Assembly: GCF_901933205.1 (NCBI RefSeq) | Contig: NC_044584.1 | Span: forward strand, 9,651,001-9,715,000 | Length of the DNA stretch: 64,000 nt | Direction of reading: 5' to 3' | DNA from: Camarhynchus parvulus | Lineage: Eukaryota > Chordata > Aves > Passeriformes > Thraupidae | Part shown: positions 31,441 to 44,362 of the stretch, one piece after another | Position numbering within the stretch: the stretch's first letter is position 1 | How the letters are laid out: every line of letters begins with the position of its first letter | Translations under genes and position numbers: made by a program | The notes under the pieces: model-generated | Told to the model about the DNA's origin: nothing | What the model saw: the letters and a program-made list of their open reading frames with translations, nothing else | Database searches by the model: none

Positions 31441-34400
31441 TCGCTCTGGCCAACCACCTGTGAGGGACTAAGAAAGGAGCTGAGACTGTGCTCCTGGGGT
31501 TTTGGGCAGCAGGAAAGTCTGGCGGCTAGAAAAAATTGTGCATCTCTGCTTTGCTGGCTCTCTCCAGCGCATCAGAGTGCAGAGCCCCACTATATGGGCT
31601 GGTGTATGTGACTTTGTTTAGATTTTTTTTTTTTAATTAGAGAAACATCTAATTATCAAACTTCTAATTTCCTTCACAGCAACTAAAGGAGAGCACAAAG
31701 CTGTGGTCAGAGGCAGCTGTCACTGACAGGTCTGTGTTTTAGCTGAGTGCTGGATTTGCATTCCTGCTCTTTCTGGGTGCTGCTGCTGACTTGCTCCTCA
31801 CAAAGGAGGCTCAGTTCTGACTTTTGGTTCTGTTGGGCACCGGACAAAAGGCCAAGGCTGGAGCAGTTTGTGAGCCACACTGCAATTTCAGCAAGCTTTG
31901 GCTGGTCAGCTTTTAGAAAGAGACCAAGACCTTGTAGGGAGATGTGGAACAGGAAAAAAGAAGTCAAGAAACTCCTGAAAGCCTCCTGCACTTCTTTAGC
32001 TCAAATCCAAGAAAGGCTACTTCAGTTACATTCCAGTGATTGATTTTTATTTCTCTGCTAAAGATCAGGTTTTTTTAACAGCCTGGCACACTTGATAACC
32101 CTATCTCAGCACTTGGGCACAGTTTAGGTGTAGAGTTTTTTCCTCACACAGCTCTACCAGTATTAAATATTATTTTTTCCCCAGGAACATCCCTGAGGGC
32201 AGCCTGTAGCCATCAGGGATTCAGAGGGCAGCTCTGGCACTGACCATGCTTACAGAGCAGCCTTTCCTTCCACGTGCTCTGCTCTCTTTAGGATTCCCAA
32301 AGCACCTCAGGAAAGTTGTGCAGCCCCAGCCCTGCCTTCCCTGAGCTCTGATAATGCTGCCCTGGTGACAGATGATACTCACGTGGGTGCAAAGCCAGTT
32401 CTATTTACATTTACACTCTCCCAGCAGGCTCAGTGCAGTTGTCACAACTTGTCAGTGGTTGGGGCCCAACGGTTTGTGGTCGGCCTAAAGATATTTTTCT
32501 GTTACAGAATCTGGGGTGTTTAAAAGGGAGCTGGCTGACTGTGATTATTAAGATGTAATCAAATGCATTAAGGCAGCTATTTCCTTTGCCATTAATAATG
32601 AGAAAGCTGGCAATATAATCTCCCCTTCGTTCTCTTGTTTCACTTTTGTGGTGAGAAATGAAATGAAAGCAATCAGGAGCTCCAGGAGCCTTTTGGCACT
32701 GTGTATTTTTGTTGTCATAAAAATCGTAAAGTAAGTACTTCTGTCATGTATTTTTAGTTAAAAATTTTGCTGAGGAAAATCTGTCCTTTATCATAGCTCC
32801 TAATGTTTCCATAAATAAGAATTAGGCTCATAATTCATTGAGATACTTTGGAAAACTCTCTGCAACCACACTTGCAGTGTGTCTGTCCCCTTCCCAGGTA
32901 ATCTTCAGTTTTCATTTCCTATAGGGTATATTTATTTGTTTACTAAAGCTTATATAATTTATTTTAAATCCTCACGAAGAGTTAAGGGATTAGAAAATGA
33001 TGGGTTATAACAATAATTTAAAATCATGTTTAATACCTTAAATACTTTTCCACTACAGCAGGTTAAATAGTCACCAGCCTTTACCTTATAAAGCCTCATT
33101 TAAACCTAATACTCAAGGAGAGATGCTGTAGAAATTACCATTTAACACTTGTGTTTGACATGGGTTTATGATGTTTTCTCAGCTGAGGAAAATGAGAAAA
33201 ACTGAGTTGAAACAGTTGAATTCCATTATCTTTGATTCTGCTCTTTTTAAAAACTGATCATCTCACAGTTTGTCTAATGATTCCCTCTAGTTTGTTAACC
33301 TTTGCAATGATGCCATTTAATTATTCATCTATCTCTTTAGTCCACTTTTTTACTAGAATCAAGGCCATTTCTTCATATTCTGGAGTACTGTGTTCCCACC
33401 AGAACCTGGAGCTCTAATTAGACATCCAAGGTTGAGGTCTTCTGTTGTGCTTTGCCTGTGCTGGTCTTAGACTCCTCTGGCTGTAATTCCCACTGGGAGG
33501 CCTCAAAGGTGAACTGGGAAATCTCAAAGGTAATTGAGACAACTAGTGGAAATTATTTATTCTTGCTTTCCAAAGTGATAAAGTGAGTGAAAAGGAAGCT
33601 GCAATGACTTGTGCAAGATCAAAGGATTAGGTCCAAAGAGGTAATCCAAAAGTCCTCGTGGTGAATGGCAAGACTGCACTCATTTTTGCGGTTTTGGAGC
33701 TGGTCTTCTGAATCAGAGCAAATGACACTCAGTGGATGTGGGGGGATAGAATGCAAGACAATAGTGCAGAAGGTAATCTCACACCTGAGGAGTTGCAGCT
33801 GTACTAATTCTGTGGGCTCTCAGTTCCTTCTCTGTGCTTTCTCATTCTGGGCAATGAGAGCATGGTTTTAGTCCTGCAGCAGCGGCCCAAAGCCCTTTCT
33901 TCAAGGACAATAAGTCTTTTTGCTTTGGACCTGCGTGCTGAGGATCCCCAAAGCTGCCAGTGTCTCTTTTATGAGATGCTGAGCTCCTGTAAGGCTGGGG
34001 AGGAGCCCTGGCTGCTCACTCTAATCCCTCCTGAGGCAGTGCCACACTCAAAGAGAGACATTTGGAAACAGGCAGCAGCTCCCAGCAGCTTCTTCCACCA
34101 GTGCCAGGCTCAGGGTGGCAGGGAGACCTTGCCCATGCCCCCATGAGCCACTGTGATCTCCTGCTTCTGGGAAGCTCTCAGGATGTCTCCTCCAAGAGAA
34201 TCATCTGTGTTCCCAGTGATAAATGCTGGGATCCATCCTTGCCTTCCAGCAGCTGGAGGGTGCTGGGCACAGGCTAGCTGCTCCCTGGCATGGCTGAGTC
34301 CCTCTCCAGATGCTCCCTGTGCCAGGAGAGGGTTTGCCTGCTCCTCCCCAGCCCCTGTGGGTCATGTCCCTGCAGAGCTGGGGCTCCTGATGGGCTTTGC

Positions 34401-36274
34401 TGCTCCTCTAGAGCTGACAGAGCATCCTGCTATGTTTCCAGTCCTCCCTAGGTTGTTTTTGTGTCACTCTTGGTCTCTTCTCTTTGCTCCTTGTCTCTGC
34501 AATGTCTGACTCTGCTCTCCTATTCCCTGGAGCTGTTGTAGAGGTGGGCTGGGATTTCAAAGGGTTGGTTTTTTGGGTTTTTTTTTTTTGGAAGAGGAGT
34601 ATCCTGTGCCCTACAAGTGAGAAAAAAAGCAATGTAGTCTCTAAGTCTGTATCACTTGATGCCTGCATTTTGTTCCATTTCTTAGGGGCAAGGCCATCCT
34701 GTGCTCTGTCAGCCCTCCCCTGCAGGGCTGTACAAACCCAGTGTTGTCCTTTCAGTGCTGGATTAGGGGATGGTTTGCCCAGATTTTTTCTGCATTATTA
34801 TTTTTCCTCTCCCCAAAACACCAAACTGCCAGCTCTGCCTCTGATGGAGGAGCAAAGGAGAAGCACTTTTTATTAATTTTTGCATAGACAATCAGCTGCA
34901 GCACTGCAAGGATGAATTTATCTTCTAGTTCTTTGGCTTGTACTTTAGTCACACTTTGTCAACCAGACAATACTCATCACATATATAAAATCCTTCCACA
35001 GAATACACAGGAAGAATACATGTATAATGAAATAACAAGTCTTGGCATTTTCTACAGAAGCAGCCAAACCTTCAGCTGTGATCAGTTTTATTAAGAGGAG
35101 AAACTGCTGGAAACAATAGTGTCCCAAATAATTGATGAGAGATGAATTTGATCTCTGCCTGGTGGCTGTAATAAATTTCTCTTGTCTGCTCAGTCCACTT
35201 ACTGCAGGTGGGAACCAAACCTGTGCAGTGATTAAAGAAGCAAAATATTTTAGGCATAATAGAATAGAGAAATTCTCCTAGTAAGCTGGACAAAAATAGC
35301 TCCACAGGTAGATAAATGGAAGGGGAAGTGCTTTTATTCGAAGTCCACATTAAATTAGGGAGCTGTTATTTTTGTTCCTCACCCCTTGCAGCTGACAGTG
35401 AAGCAAAATGATATTTTTGGGATATTGCCTTGTACAGGCTCTGTCCAGCCTTTTCATTAGCCCCTCAGGAGCCGAGGCAGGGAAAGGAGCTGCCTTCCCT
35501 TGGTGGAATTGTCGGGCAGGAGAGGAGGGAAGGTCAGAGGAGGGAGGGAAAGCTCATCTTTGGGTTTGCTTTCATTCCAGGTGGTGTGCATGACCTGGAT
35601 GTCCTCTCTCCCAGCACCAGGGCTGGGCATCACTGCAGGGCAGAGCCAGGGTGTGGGCAGGAGCTGCCCAAAGAGGCGGTGCCCACACAGTCCCTGCCTT
35701 GGGCATGCTGCTCCTGCCATGGCAGAGAGGTACCAGTGCTCTGCTCTAAATGGGAAATTGGGGTTCTTGAGCATGTTGTGACTGCAGGCCAGGCTCCCCA
35801 ATATTTTGGATTAGGCAGAGAAAGCCCTGTTGCCTTTCAGCAGGGCAATATTAGACTAGAAGGCAGTATTAGGTCCAAAGACAGCAGCTATAAATAACTC
35901 CTTTAATCTGTGCAAGAAAATGAGTAAATAACAACATCGTCCTACGAAACAGTTATGTCTAATGTTTCATTAATGTTTTGCCAACATTGATAATTCTTTT
36001 TATATAATTTAGCATGCTGGGCTCCTCTATCCCTGGAGTTCTTTCCAGATGGGGTAGTGCATCCCAGAGAGCAGGGAGTGTCAGGGCCATCAGCATGTCA
36101 TTAGAGCTAATGCAGGAGTTGTCAGATGATGCCTGCTCACTGCTGAAAAGCTCTGTATAGCACAAGGCTGCAGAACTGCAGCATTCATCACCAGGGAGTA
36201 TTATTTGAAAAGATCATTTAGTATCTGCCAAGGCTGCTGTAATATTTTTTTGGCCAAAGAATTTAAGTGGGAAG

Positions 36275-36295
36275 ATGTGTGTGTGTGCGTGTGCG
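36275..36295 (+). repeat. (TG)n microsatellite, interrupted
   Basis: Alternating TG with two CG interruptions. Short, probably weakly polymorphic. Confidence 0.85.
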
Positions 36296-37399
36296 CCTCC
36301 ACTTGTGTTTAATTGTCATCTCACATAATGCACTCCTTAGCTTGACATTTTTAAAGTAAGGGGTAGGTTGGTTGATTCCTGAAATTAATTATAATTCAGA
36401 TTTTGGAGTGTGCAAAATGGATAGAGAGCTTTCTATAAACCTTTTAGACACAGCTAGAATTTGGACTGATTTATTATGCACTTCTACCATGCTCTGCTGC
36501 TCATGTAACGGAATCTTTAAGAATTTATTGCAAGAAAATTGCTCTTTTTCATGAATTTGATGCAAGGAGAAGATGGAATTTGGGGTTTAATTGCATTTTG
36601 GTAAGGAAAAACAAAACCAGGCAAGGCTTTGGCCCTTTGTACACCTGATGAATTGAGTCTCTGGTGTTCCTAACTTGGGGTAAGAGAATCTTATATCTGC
36701 CTTAATACCTGCATGAAACTTTTAAAGACATGAAAGCTAACACGTGCTGGGTCAGTTTATTTGTTTTCCCTTGCAGGAATAAATTAGCAAAATTTAGCAG
36801 GAATTATTAGCAAAATACTACCTGATGCTTCAGCAGAAGAGATTTTAGTTGGTTCTCCTTTAGGTGTTGCACTCATTAATGCATTTCATTAGAAAGATTA
36901 AGTGGACTCCAGGTTCTCCTGAAACAGCAGAGATCTTAACTTCTGAATTAATGCATGCCCCAAAAACGGTCTGCCCTGGAGATGATGTTTTGGAATGACA
37001 GCTGTCTGCACATGAAGTTAGTGAGAAACAACCATTACAGACTGCTGGTTTAATCCCAATCACCTTTCATGTATAAACATGGTGAACTTCATCACATTTA
37101 AAAATCTTTAACATTTATGAAGCAAGTTTCCAGCTGAGGAATCCAATAACACCTCGGAAGTCCAGCAGAAGAAGGGAAAAAGATGGTGAAACGCTGTCTG
37201 GGCCCTTGTAGAAGAGCTCAGATGTGTGATTTGGATCTAAAGGAATGTTTGTAGCAGTGTGATGGGAATCAGTGTATCTCCATCAGATATCAGTGCCTGA
37301 CTGGGAACTGGGAGCAGACTGCTCCTGAAGAACAATAAGGTTTTTTCATTAAGCTCTTCCCTGTTGGCTAAGATAGAGAAGAAAGCCTCCTCCCCTACT

Positions 37400-37423
37400 T
37401 GACTCATACAGTAGATAAGATAA
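37400..37423. promoter_or_regulatory. AP-1 site next to tandem GATA motifs
   Basis: A perfect TGACTCA (37400-37406) is followed seven bases later by AGATAAGATAA (37413-37423), which holds two GATA sites. This pairing resembles enhancers of GATA-dependent lineages. No conservation evidence is available from the sequence alone, so this is a motif observation only. Confidence 0.3.
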
Positions 37424-38005
37424 ATATCTATATATGAGATAAAACTTTAAGTGCAGCAGGAACTTGGAAGAGACATTTTCTAGGAGAAAAAAGCTTAGCA
37501 GGCATCAGTTTATAAAAAATAAAACAAGCATGGATTTGTACTGTGTTCTATTAAAAGCAAAGCCCTGTTGTTAGCTCAATGTATTTTCTGTTGGAGACTG
37601 GATTGTAACCAAGGCATGGTCTGCAGGTTGTAATTCTCCTCTCTGGAAGCTTTTGGGGCTGGGGAAGTTCAGTTTGCTCTGGGCCAGTCTTCATGCCATG
37701 CTAGCATGTGTGGTAGTCATTTGCAAAAACTGCTGACCTTAGCAGGCTGCAAGGCTTGGGTCTTATGTGGATGAGTATTTCCATCCACATTTGAATTTCC
37801 TTCTTATAGTGAGGTGAAAAAGATTTTTTACAGGTTTATCAGCACTCCCAGTCATTAGGGCATCTCAAAACTAAGCAGGGATTTTTTCTTTTATGGGAAC
37901 ACTGCCTTTTCAGAGCAGTGACAGAGTAATAGGAATTGTCCATTTTTTTCCCTTGAAGAACTTATTTCCATTTTCTCTTAATTATCTGCACCACTGGTTT
38001 CTGCC

Positions 38006-38611
38006 TGTGTGCTGGTTTTGGCTGGGCTAGAGTTAATATTCATCACAGTAGCTGGTCTGAGGCTGTGTTCTGGATTTGTTGGTAAGCCTGGGATGTTTGA
38101 GCTATTGCAGAGCAGAGCTCACACAGAGTCAATGCCTTTCCTGCTCCTCACCCCAAACACCTGACAGGAGAATGGGTGTGCTTGAGGAGCTGGGAGGGGA
38201 CACAGCCAGGACAGGTGACCCCAACTGACCCAAGGGATATCCCAGGCCATGTGGATAATGCTCCATGTTTAAAGCTGGGGTGAGAAATAAAGAAAGGGGA
38301 ACACAATCAGAATGATTTGTGGGAAGGTGTTTGCCTTCCCAAGTCACTGTTACACGTGATGGACCTCAGCTTCCCTGGAGCAGCTGAACCTGCCTGCCAA
38401 TGGGAAGTCGTAGATGAATTCCTTATTTTACTTTTCTTGGGGGTATGGATTTTGCTTTATCTATTAACTGTCTGAGATTGGTGGTTTTGGGTATTTTTTG
38501 TTTGTTTGTTTGTTTTTTAATTTTACCCTTTTGCTTCTCTCCCCATCCCTCAAGGGGACAGTGAGTGAGCAGCTGCTTGGGGATGAGTTTCTGTCTGGGG
38601 CTCAACCATGG
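38006..38611 (+). mobile_element. Solo LTR of an ERVL-like endogenous retrovirus
   Basis: Starts TGTGTGCTGGTTTTGGCTGG followed by GCTAGAGTTAAT. It then has GGGGACACAGCCAGGACAG, CCCAAGGGATATCCCA, a degraded TATA region TTTAAAGCTGGGG at about 38270, CTTCCCAAGTCACTGTTAC, GGTATGGATTTTGCTTTA, CTATTAACTGTC, TTTTACCCTTTTGCTTCTCT and an end near GGGGCTCAACCATGG. The order matches the long avian ERVL LTR common in bird genomes. About 600 bases, no internal retroviral genes, so a solo LTR. A candidate 5-base duplication (CTGCC at 38001-38005, CTGCA after 38611) is imperfect. A (TTTG)n run lies inside at about 38500. Confidence 0.8.
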
Positions 38612-41600
38612 CTGCACATTATCTACCTCACTGGCTCTCATGAATAAAGATTCCAGGGATTGTGCTCACACATTTCCCCTTGCTCTGTGCTTTCCCAGTG
38701 CTCTGTGCAGTGCTCTAGTGGCATATATGGGTCAGATTATATATTACATTCTGAGTTGGCATGATGAGCTCTGACTGAAGCACCTAGGGACAAATAACCC
38801 AAATACAGGCCTGTATTCCTCTAGTAACTTAGTTGTAGTACACTGCTCATTATGTGAGTGCTTGAGTACCTATCCCTTCATGATTAAAGATATGCAAAAT
38901 ATAATTTAGGTGTTCCACTGACTGCTTGCTCAGGGAATATTTCCCTTCTAGGTGAATAAATCCCTTAGCTTGAAAAATGCAGTTACAACTTTCATGTTAT
39001 CCAAGTTTGTGGAGTTTTCTCAACTTCATTTCACCTTCATTTACGTACACTGCAGGTTCTCTAGAGAAGAATTGTACCCTGAAACCCAGGGTAAATTTCA
39101 GAGGAAAAATATCTTAACTAGATTTAAACAGAGTGTTGGAGCACATACAAAACTCTTTATTAAGGAGCTCCACGTTGAGTCTCTGTTAAAAAAATGCCCA
39201 AAGAACATTCAAGGGAAAAGAACACATGAACCAAAGGGGTCTTCTGTGCTGGACAATGATTCACTGAGGCAGAGACTTGAGTAGAAAAGAATATTTGCTC
39301 TTAGTCGTGTTGGATGGTGCTGCATTTTAGTGTGCCTGTGTGCTGGAGTCCCTTGCTGCAAGAAAGCTGGGCTGGCAGCAGATAATTAATGAGAGGATGA
39401 AAGTGTGAAGAAAAGAGTAGGATCATCAGGTATCTTCCAAAATGGATTATAATAGAAAGTGGCAGAATATGCTGGTAATAAAATCCAAAGATGAAGAGCT
39501 TTCATTTAATCAATTAAGATCGATTAATGGAATCAAAGGTACAGTATGGGTAGCAGCTAATGCAGAGGTTAAAGCATTTTATCATTAGTAATTATGAAAT
39601 TGGCTTAATTTTCTATTTCAAATCCTCATGTTTGCAGTAAGCATTATAAATAATAAAATGCTATTATGTTTTATTTAATATTTATCACCCATCTTAGTTG
39701 CTTGAGTAAAATCACGCCATACTTAAAACCATGAGTTTTTCTCTCTAATTCTAAATAGCTAATTTCCATCACCTTTTTGTGACCTCTCTTTAAACCTGTT
39801 TCATAAGAGTATCCACCCATGATTTCTTTCAGTGAAATGAAAAATGATCAGACTTATAGACCTTTGCTTTTGCAAAACCAGTTTTTTGGTTTTTTTCAAA
39901 TGTTGACCCTCACTTCACCACTTCACAGAAGCACGATATTTCTACATATCCTTTTGTTTCCATTTTGGAAAAAAACCTTAATGGAGACATGCTTACACAG
40001 CAACACCATTCTTTTTCTGTGAAAAGCTGGTTTGCTCAGGGAGCCAGCCCAAGTTAGCTACCCTGACAAATGAATTCTTTTATGGGTGTGAGCTCTATTT
40101 CCCTTAGGGCTGTGTGTAGTCAAGTTGTACCAGCACATCCCTTGCTAATGCAAGCCAGTCCCAGGCTTGGGGCAAGAAGGGACAGGACAGGGACCCTTCT
40201 GCTGCTGAGGACACCCAGAGAGGCAGGGGGTGCTGAGCAGGGGATCTGTGGGAGCTCTGGCTCACAGGACACTTGACAACGAGCACCTTCCTTTAAAGCT
40301 CTCCCCATCCTTCTGGCCCTATCAAATAAGAGAAGTTTTTGGCTCACAGAGAAAGATGTTTTCAAATGACTCTTGGCTTTCAAACCTGGGCTCCACCCTG
40401 CTCCAAGGGTGCTGATTTAAATGCAATTGTAGAACTGGATTGAATGCAGCTGAAAAAATATGGGTGGTGAAAAAAAGGTGGAAAAAAATTTCTCAGCTAG
40501 AGCAAGGGTGATTTTTTTTTTTTTTCACCTGCACACACAGAATATTTCATGCAGACCCCTTCCCCTTGTTAGCTGCAAGAGGTGAATGTTTCTGTCCTGA
40601 GTGCTGCTTGTTCCCAGCCCCTGAGGGGTCAGAAAGCTGCATTTTTTCCATGTGTTGACAAGGGTGGGCTGTTCCATGCCTGGGTTTTGGAAGAATCCCT
40701 CAGAGATCCCCCTGGTGTGCCATGTGTTGAGGTGGAGCCAGGGGCTCTGATAAAAAGGATTGGACCAAGAAAGGAAATAATCATCATATATATAACTTTT
40801 GCTCCAGAAAAAGGGAGGAGTTCTGCACACCCTTGTGTTTTCTAAGCCCTTCATGTGCAATATTTTTTTTACATAGTTGTTGTTTCCTTGGATCCTGATC
40901 CTCTGAGGATGGAAATCTGCCTCCCATCTTTGATGCCTGAGTAAGGCAGGAGGAGCTTTACCCTGATCCAGCAAATACAGCAAAACCAACAGTGGAAAAA
41001 AAGCTGTCAGCCTCAAATCACTGTGGCACCAGAGCTGCAGTGCTCTTTTGTTTTGTGTGGTGTTCAGACTTGAGCCTCCTCAGAGAAAGTTTGTTTCAGT
41101 TCAGGACCCAAAGCAGAGAAATATATATTCTATTTGCCAGAAAGTAGGATAGTTCCTGACACATTACAAACCATTAGTGTAAGATTTTGAGGTGAGCTAT
41201 TCTCTGCTTTTCTATTAAAAATCCATAAAACTGAGCTTCTCCCACCCACTCAAGCTGATAAAGCACAAAACCACAAAAACTTGTAAATAAAACATGAGGC
41301 AAAGGAATTCTCAATGTCTTTGGGGGAAGGAAGAGACAATAGCAAAATATGTAGCAGCCTAAAGCAAAACCCCACATGAACAGCAATTTGTACTCGATGC
41401 AGAGCAAAAAAATAATCACACCACCCTCCCCAAGGTAGTTCATGAGTTCTGTGAAACCCTCTTGCACAACTGATGTAACAATTTAGATGGGCCTTTTTTC
41501 CTGAAGAGCTGCAGAAGTTCCTGCTCATCTCCAAAAAGTCAATTTAAACTAAACTGCCTCATGTGACACCAAATATCTCTCATTTTAAATCCTTGCTGAG

Positions 41601-43966
41601 GATCAGAGAGCCCCAGCACTTATGGAGTCCTGCCCTGAGCTGCAGCTTGGCCAACTCAAACTTTACATCCCACCCTGTTGCAGAAAGGTTGTGTTGATGG
41701 AACAAAGGAAGGAGGGGGAAAAAAAGTGTGAGAAAGGGCGCTGGGCAGTACACGCACATCTGCAGGCAAAAACAGCAGAGCAAAATCTGTCTGTTCAGCT
41801 GCAGGTGTTGATTGGTACCTTTGACAACACAAATGAACTGTTCATAGGGATGTTCATCGAGTCTGAATTCTGCCAGAACCAAAACTGTTTGTGAAATCAT
41901 GTTGTTTAGTCATTTTGTTGTTGCTGTTGTAAAAGAAACAGGAGAAGGAAAAAAAAAAGAAAAAAAAAGAGACAAGGAAATTACAGCAGCATGGGTCTGG
42001 TCTATGTCTAAATTAGTAAAATAAGAAACTGCAATTTCCCCTTGGGGAATTTAAAATTATATTTTTCCTACTGTCATAGAAACTGTCAAAAAAAAGAAGT
42101 AATTCATGCCAAAACCAAATGTTTTGATAAATGCAAAGCAACTATTTCCTCAAAAAAATTCTTTTGCCAGGAATTTTGAAATGTTGGTCTATTCTATTGT
42201 GGAAGAGAAATTCATCTGAACATATTCTCCATGAAACAAGATGTCCAGTTGTGACCCAGAGCTGCAATAAAATACTCTTACTGATAAAGTTCTAGTGGTC
42301 TAAGCACCACCAAGGATTTGGTGGATGTGGGCTTAAATCCTTTCATTATCATAGATTTTGTTATATTTAAATAGTTCAGTCTTTCTGCACCTCTTATCTA
42401 TGCAGAAATTATCAGGACTCTGCAGATCATAGAGCTGTAGATGAAAATCATGAGAGGATCTAAAGATTCAGGTAGAGCTGAGTATCCAAAGAAACATAAT
42501 TCTACGAAAAGTAGGGTGAATTCTGTGCTCTGGGAAGCGGGGGTGGGCATGGGATTTTGGGTGGGATTCTTTTCTGTGGAGTGGGCAGGGCTCAGCACAG
42601 ATAGAAAAATACTCAATAGTTTCTGGGCATCTTAACTGCAAAAGTTGTGGAGAGGGAAAGTGCAAGGCATTAAGAAAAGCCCATCTGTCTAAAACATACA
42701 CTGAATAAAATCCTAATCTGCCTTGTTGATTGGTATGAACATGTTTTCTTATTTTTCTTTCATCTGTATTGAAAAAAAGATGTAGGCATAGAGGCATCTT
42801 AGCCTTCAACAAGGGTGTACAGCAATCAGGATTATGTTGTTCTCATACAAGAGTGGAAATTAAACAAAGAATTGTTCTTCTTTGTCCTGTTTCTGCAAGA
42901 CAAAGCAGATCCTGCTGTAAGATCTCCTGTGTAGTGCCTGCCATGTGCAAATGCTCTTGGCAGGTATATGAATGTGTCTGCATCTCTTCCACAGGTGAAG
43001 GCAATTCTTGGTGTTTATTCTCTGATTTAAAGCTGTGTATGATCTCCAGGCCCACAACTGGGCTCTGAGCCTTTGTCACCCCAAAGCCAATGGGAGTGTA
43101 GACACCTGGAAATTTGCTTTATTTCTGAAACTAGTGTTTTGAGCATCTCAGTTCTCCTTGGAAGAAGGAAGCTGTCTCAGCTGGGAGTTGGCTCCAGCTG
43201 AGACATCCACAGGTACATCCCTCTGGCTGAGGATCGCTGGCACAAGCCCCAGAGAAGCCCAGCAGTGACTCAGTTCCTTTCCTTCTCTGAAGTTTCTTCA
43301 TCAAAATCTATGTGTGTTAAACCTGTGATCACTTCACCTTAAGTTGTCCCTTCCAGTTGTGATTTTCCACAGCAAATATTTGGATCTTGGAAGCCAGAGA
43401 TAATGTTTAACCACATAGCTCCAGATTTGATGATGATGTGATCTATTCTGGGAACAAGGACCACGGTTTCAGTACATATTTATGAGGGTGGCGAGGTGCC
43501 CAGCAGGAAGCATGACGTGAATCTCCAAATTCAGGGCAGCCCTGCAAGGTGGTTTGGATGAACTGTGTGTCCCATGGAGTGGAGCAGGGGGCAGCAGCCA
43601 GGAGGCATGAATGGGTACATGTGGACAAAGGTGTTTTTTTGCTGAGCCCGTGCTGGCTCGAGGTGACAGCTCAGCACCCTGGTATCCAGACACGTCCCAG
43701 CTGGTGTTTGAGTGTGAGCAGCAGCGCAGGGAGGCCATCAGTGCTGGCAGGGCTGCCCGTGCCGCCCACCCTCTGCCAGCACAGGGACTGGCCAGGTGAA
43801 GGTTGGGGGTGCCCTCTGCACCCTGCTCACGTGCTGTACCCAAACACCATGGGTTTGTTGGGGTGTTTTTCTCTTAGGAGTGCTGTGTGGAAATAAGGCT
43901 GTTGTGTTTCCAAAACCCCTGGCTCTCCAAGGTGTCCCACACGCCGCAGGCTCAGCTGAGCTCGAG
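38612..43966. other. Intergenic DNA, no gene seen
   Basis: Non-coding. The 39.47-39.69 kb part is AT-rich with ATTA/TAAT homeodomain-type words and no repeats. A 163-codon minus-strand frame at 40525-41016 begins with a signal-peptide-like stretch but is otherwise featureless. A GC-richer, CpG-containing stretch at 43.5-43.95 kb lies just before the next LTR and is not recognised. Confidence 0.6.
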
Positions 43967-44362
43967 TATTGTAAATCAAAGGCGACTCTGATGAAGGGGA
44001 GAGAATGATGAGGAGGACTCCATGGATATCAGAAGGCTAATTAATTACTTTATTATACTATACTACACTCTATACATTTCATCTAAACTGAATCTCGCCA
44101 ACCACTCAACCCTGCACACACTGCCCAGAATCTCATGACTGGTCCCGACACACACACACACACACACTGATAGGCCCTGATAGGCCAAGGAGCAAAACAC
44201 CATCACTTTGGATAAACAATCTCCATATTGCATTCTACTTTGGCACAACACAGGCACAGCATGTGTGTTTTCCCTTTCTCTGAGGTTCAGAGAATGTGAA
44301 TCTCAGAAATCCTTGGGAAGAATTGTGCCTTGCTTTTCTCTGTGAAGGGAAATGTGGCAACA
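43967..44362 (-). mobile_element. Solo LTR, songbird ERV family A
   Basis: Read on the minus strand it begins TGTTGCCACATTTCCCTTCA, passes GCAAGGCACAATTCTTCCC, AAGTAGAATGCAATATGG, GGGACCAGTCATGAGATTCT and AGTGTAGTATAGTATAATAA (AATAAA at 44054-44049), and ends ATCAGAGTCGCC followed by TTTGATTTACAATA. I recognise this as a songbird ERVK-type LTR. About 396 bases, no internal viral sequence on either side. A (CA)n run lies inside at 44149-44167. A target-site duplication is not clear: the flanks CTCGAG and CCTGAG agree in four of six bases. Confidence 0.8.

Larger units (their letters stand above)
30462..38005. other. Intergenic DNA, no gene seen
   Basis: Apart from the CR1 copy at 31.1-31.4 kb, non-coding. 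Contains a TG microsatellite at 36.28 kb, an AP-1/GATA motif cluster at 37.40-37.43 kb and a repeat-poor stretch at 32.52-32.77 kb. The GC-richer segments at 33.9-34.5 and 35.4-35.8 kb hold open frames of at most 155 codons that resemble no protein family. Confidence 0.6.

Noticed and set aside
40955..40985. CCCTGATCCAGCAAATACAG, similar to one arm of the MITE at 30.35 kb
   Set aside because: Only about 18 bases match one arm and no mirrored arm is visible, so it is too short to call.
43549..43896. GC-rich frames with an FECEQQRREA-like peptide near 43.7 kb
   Set aside because: Briefly resembles a coiled-coil or enzyme fragment, but frames on both strands are open and no clear exon boundaries or family match are seen.
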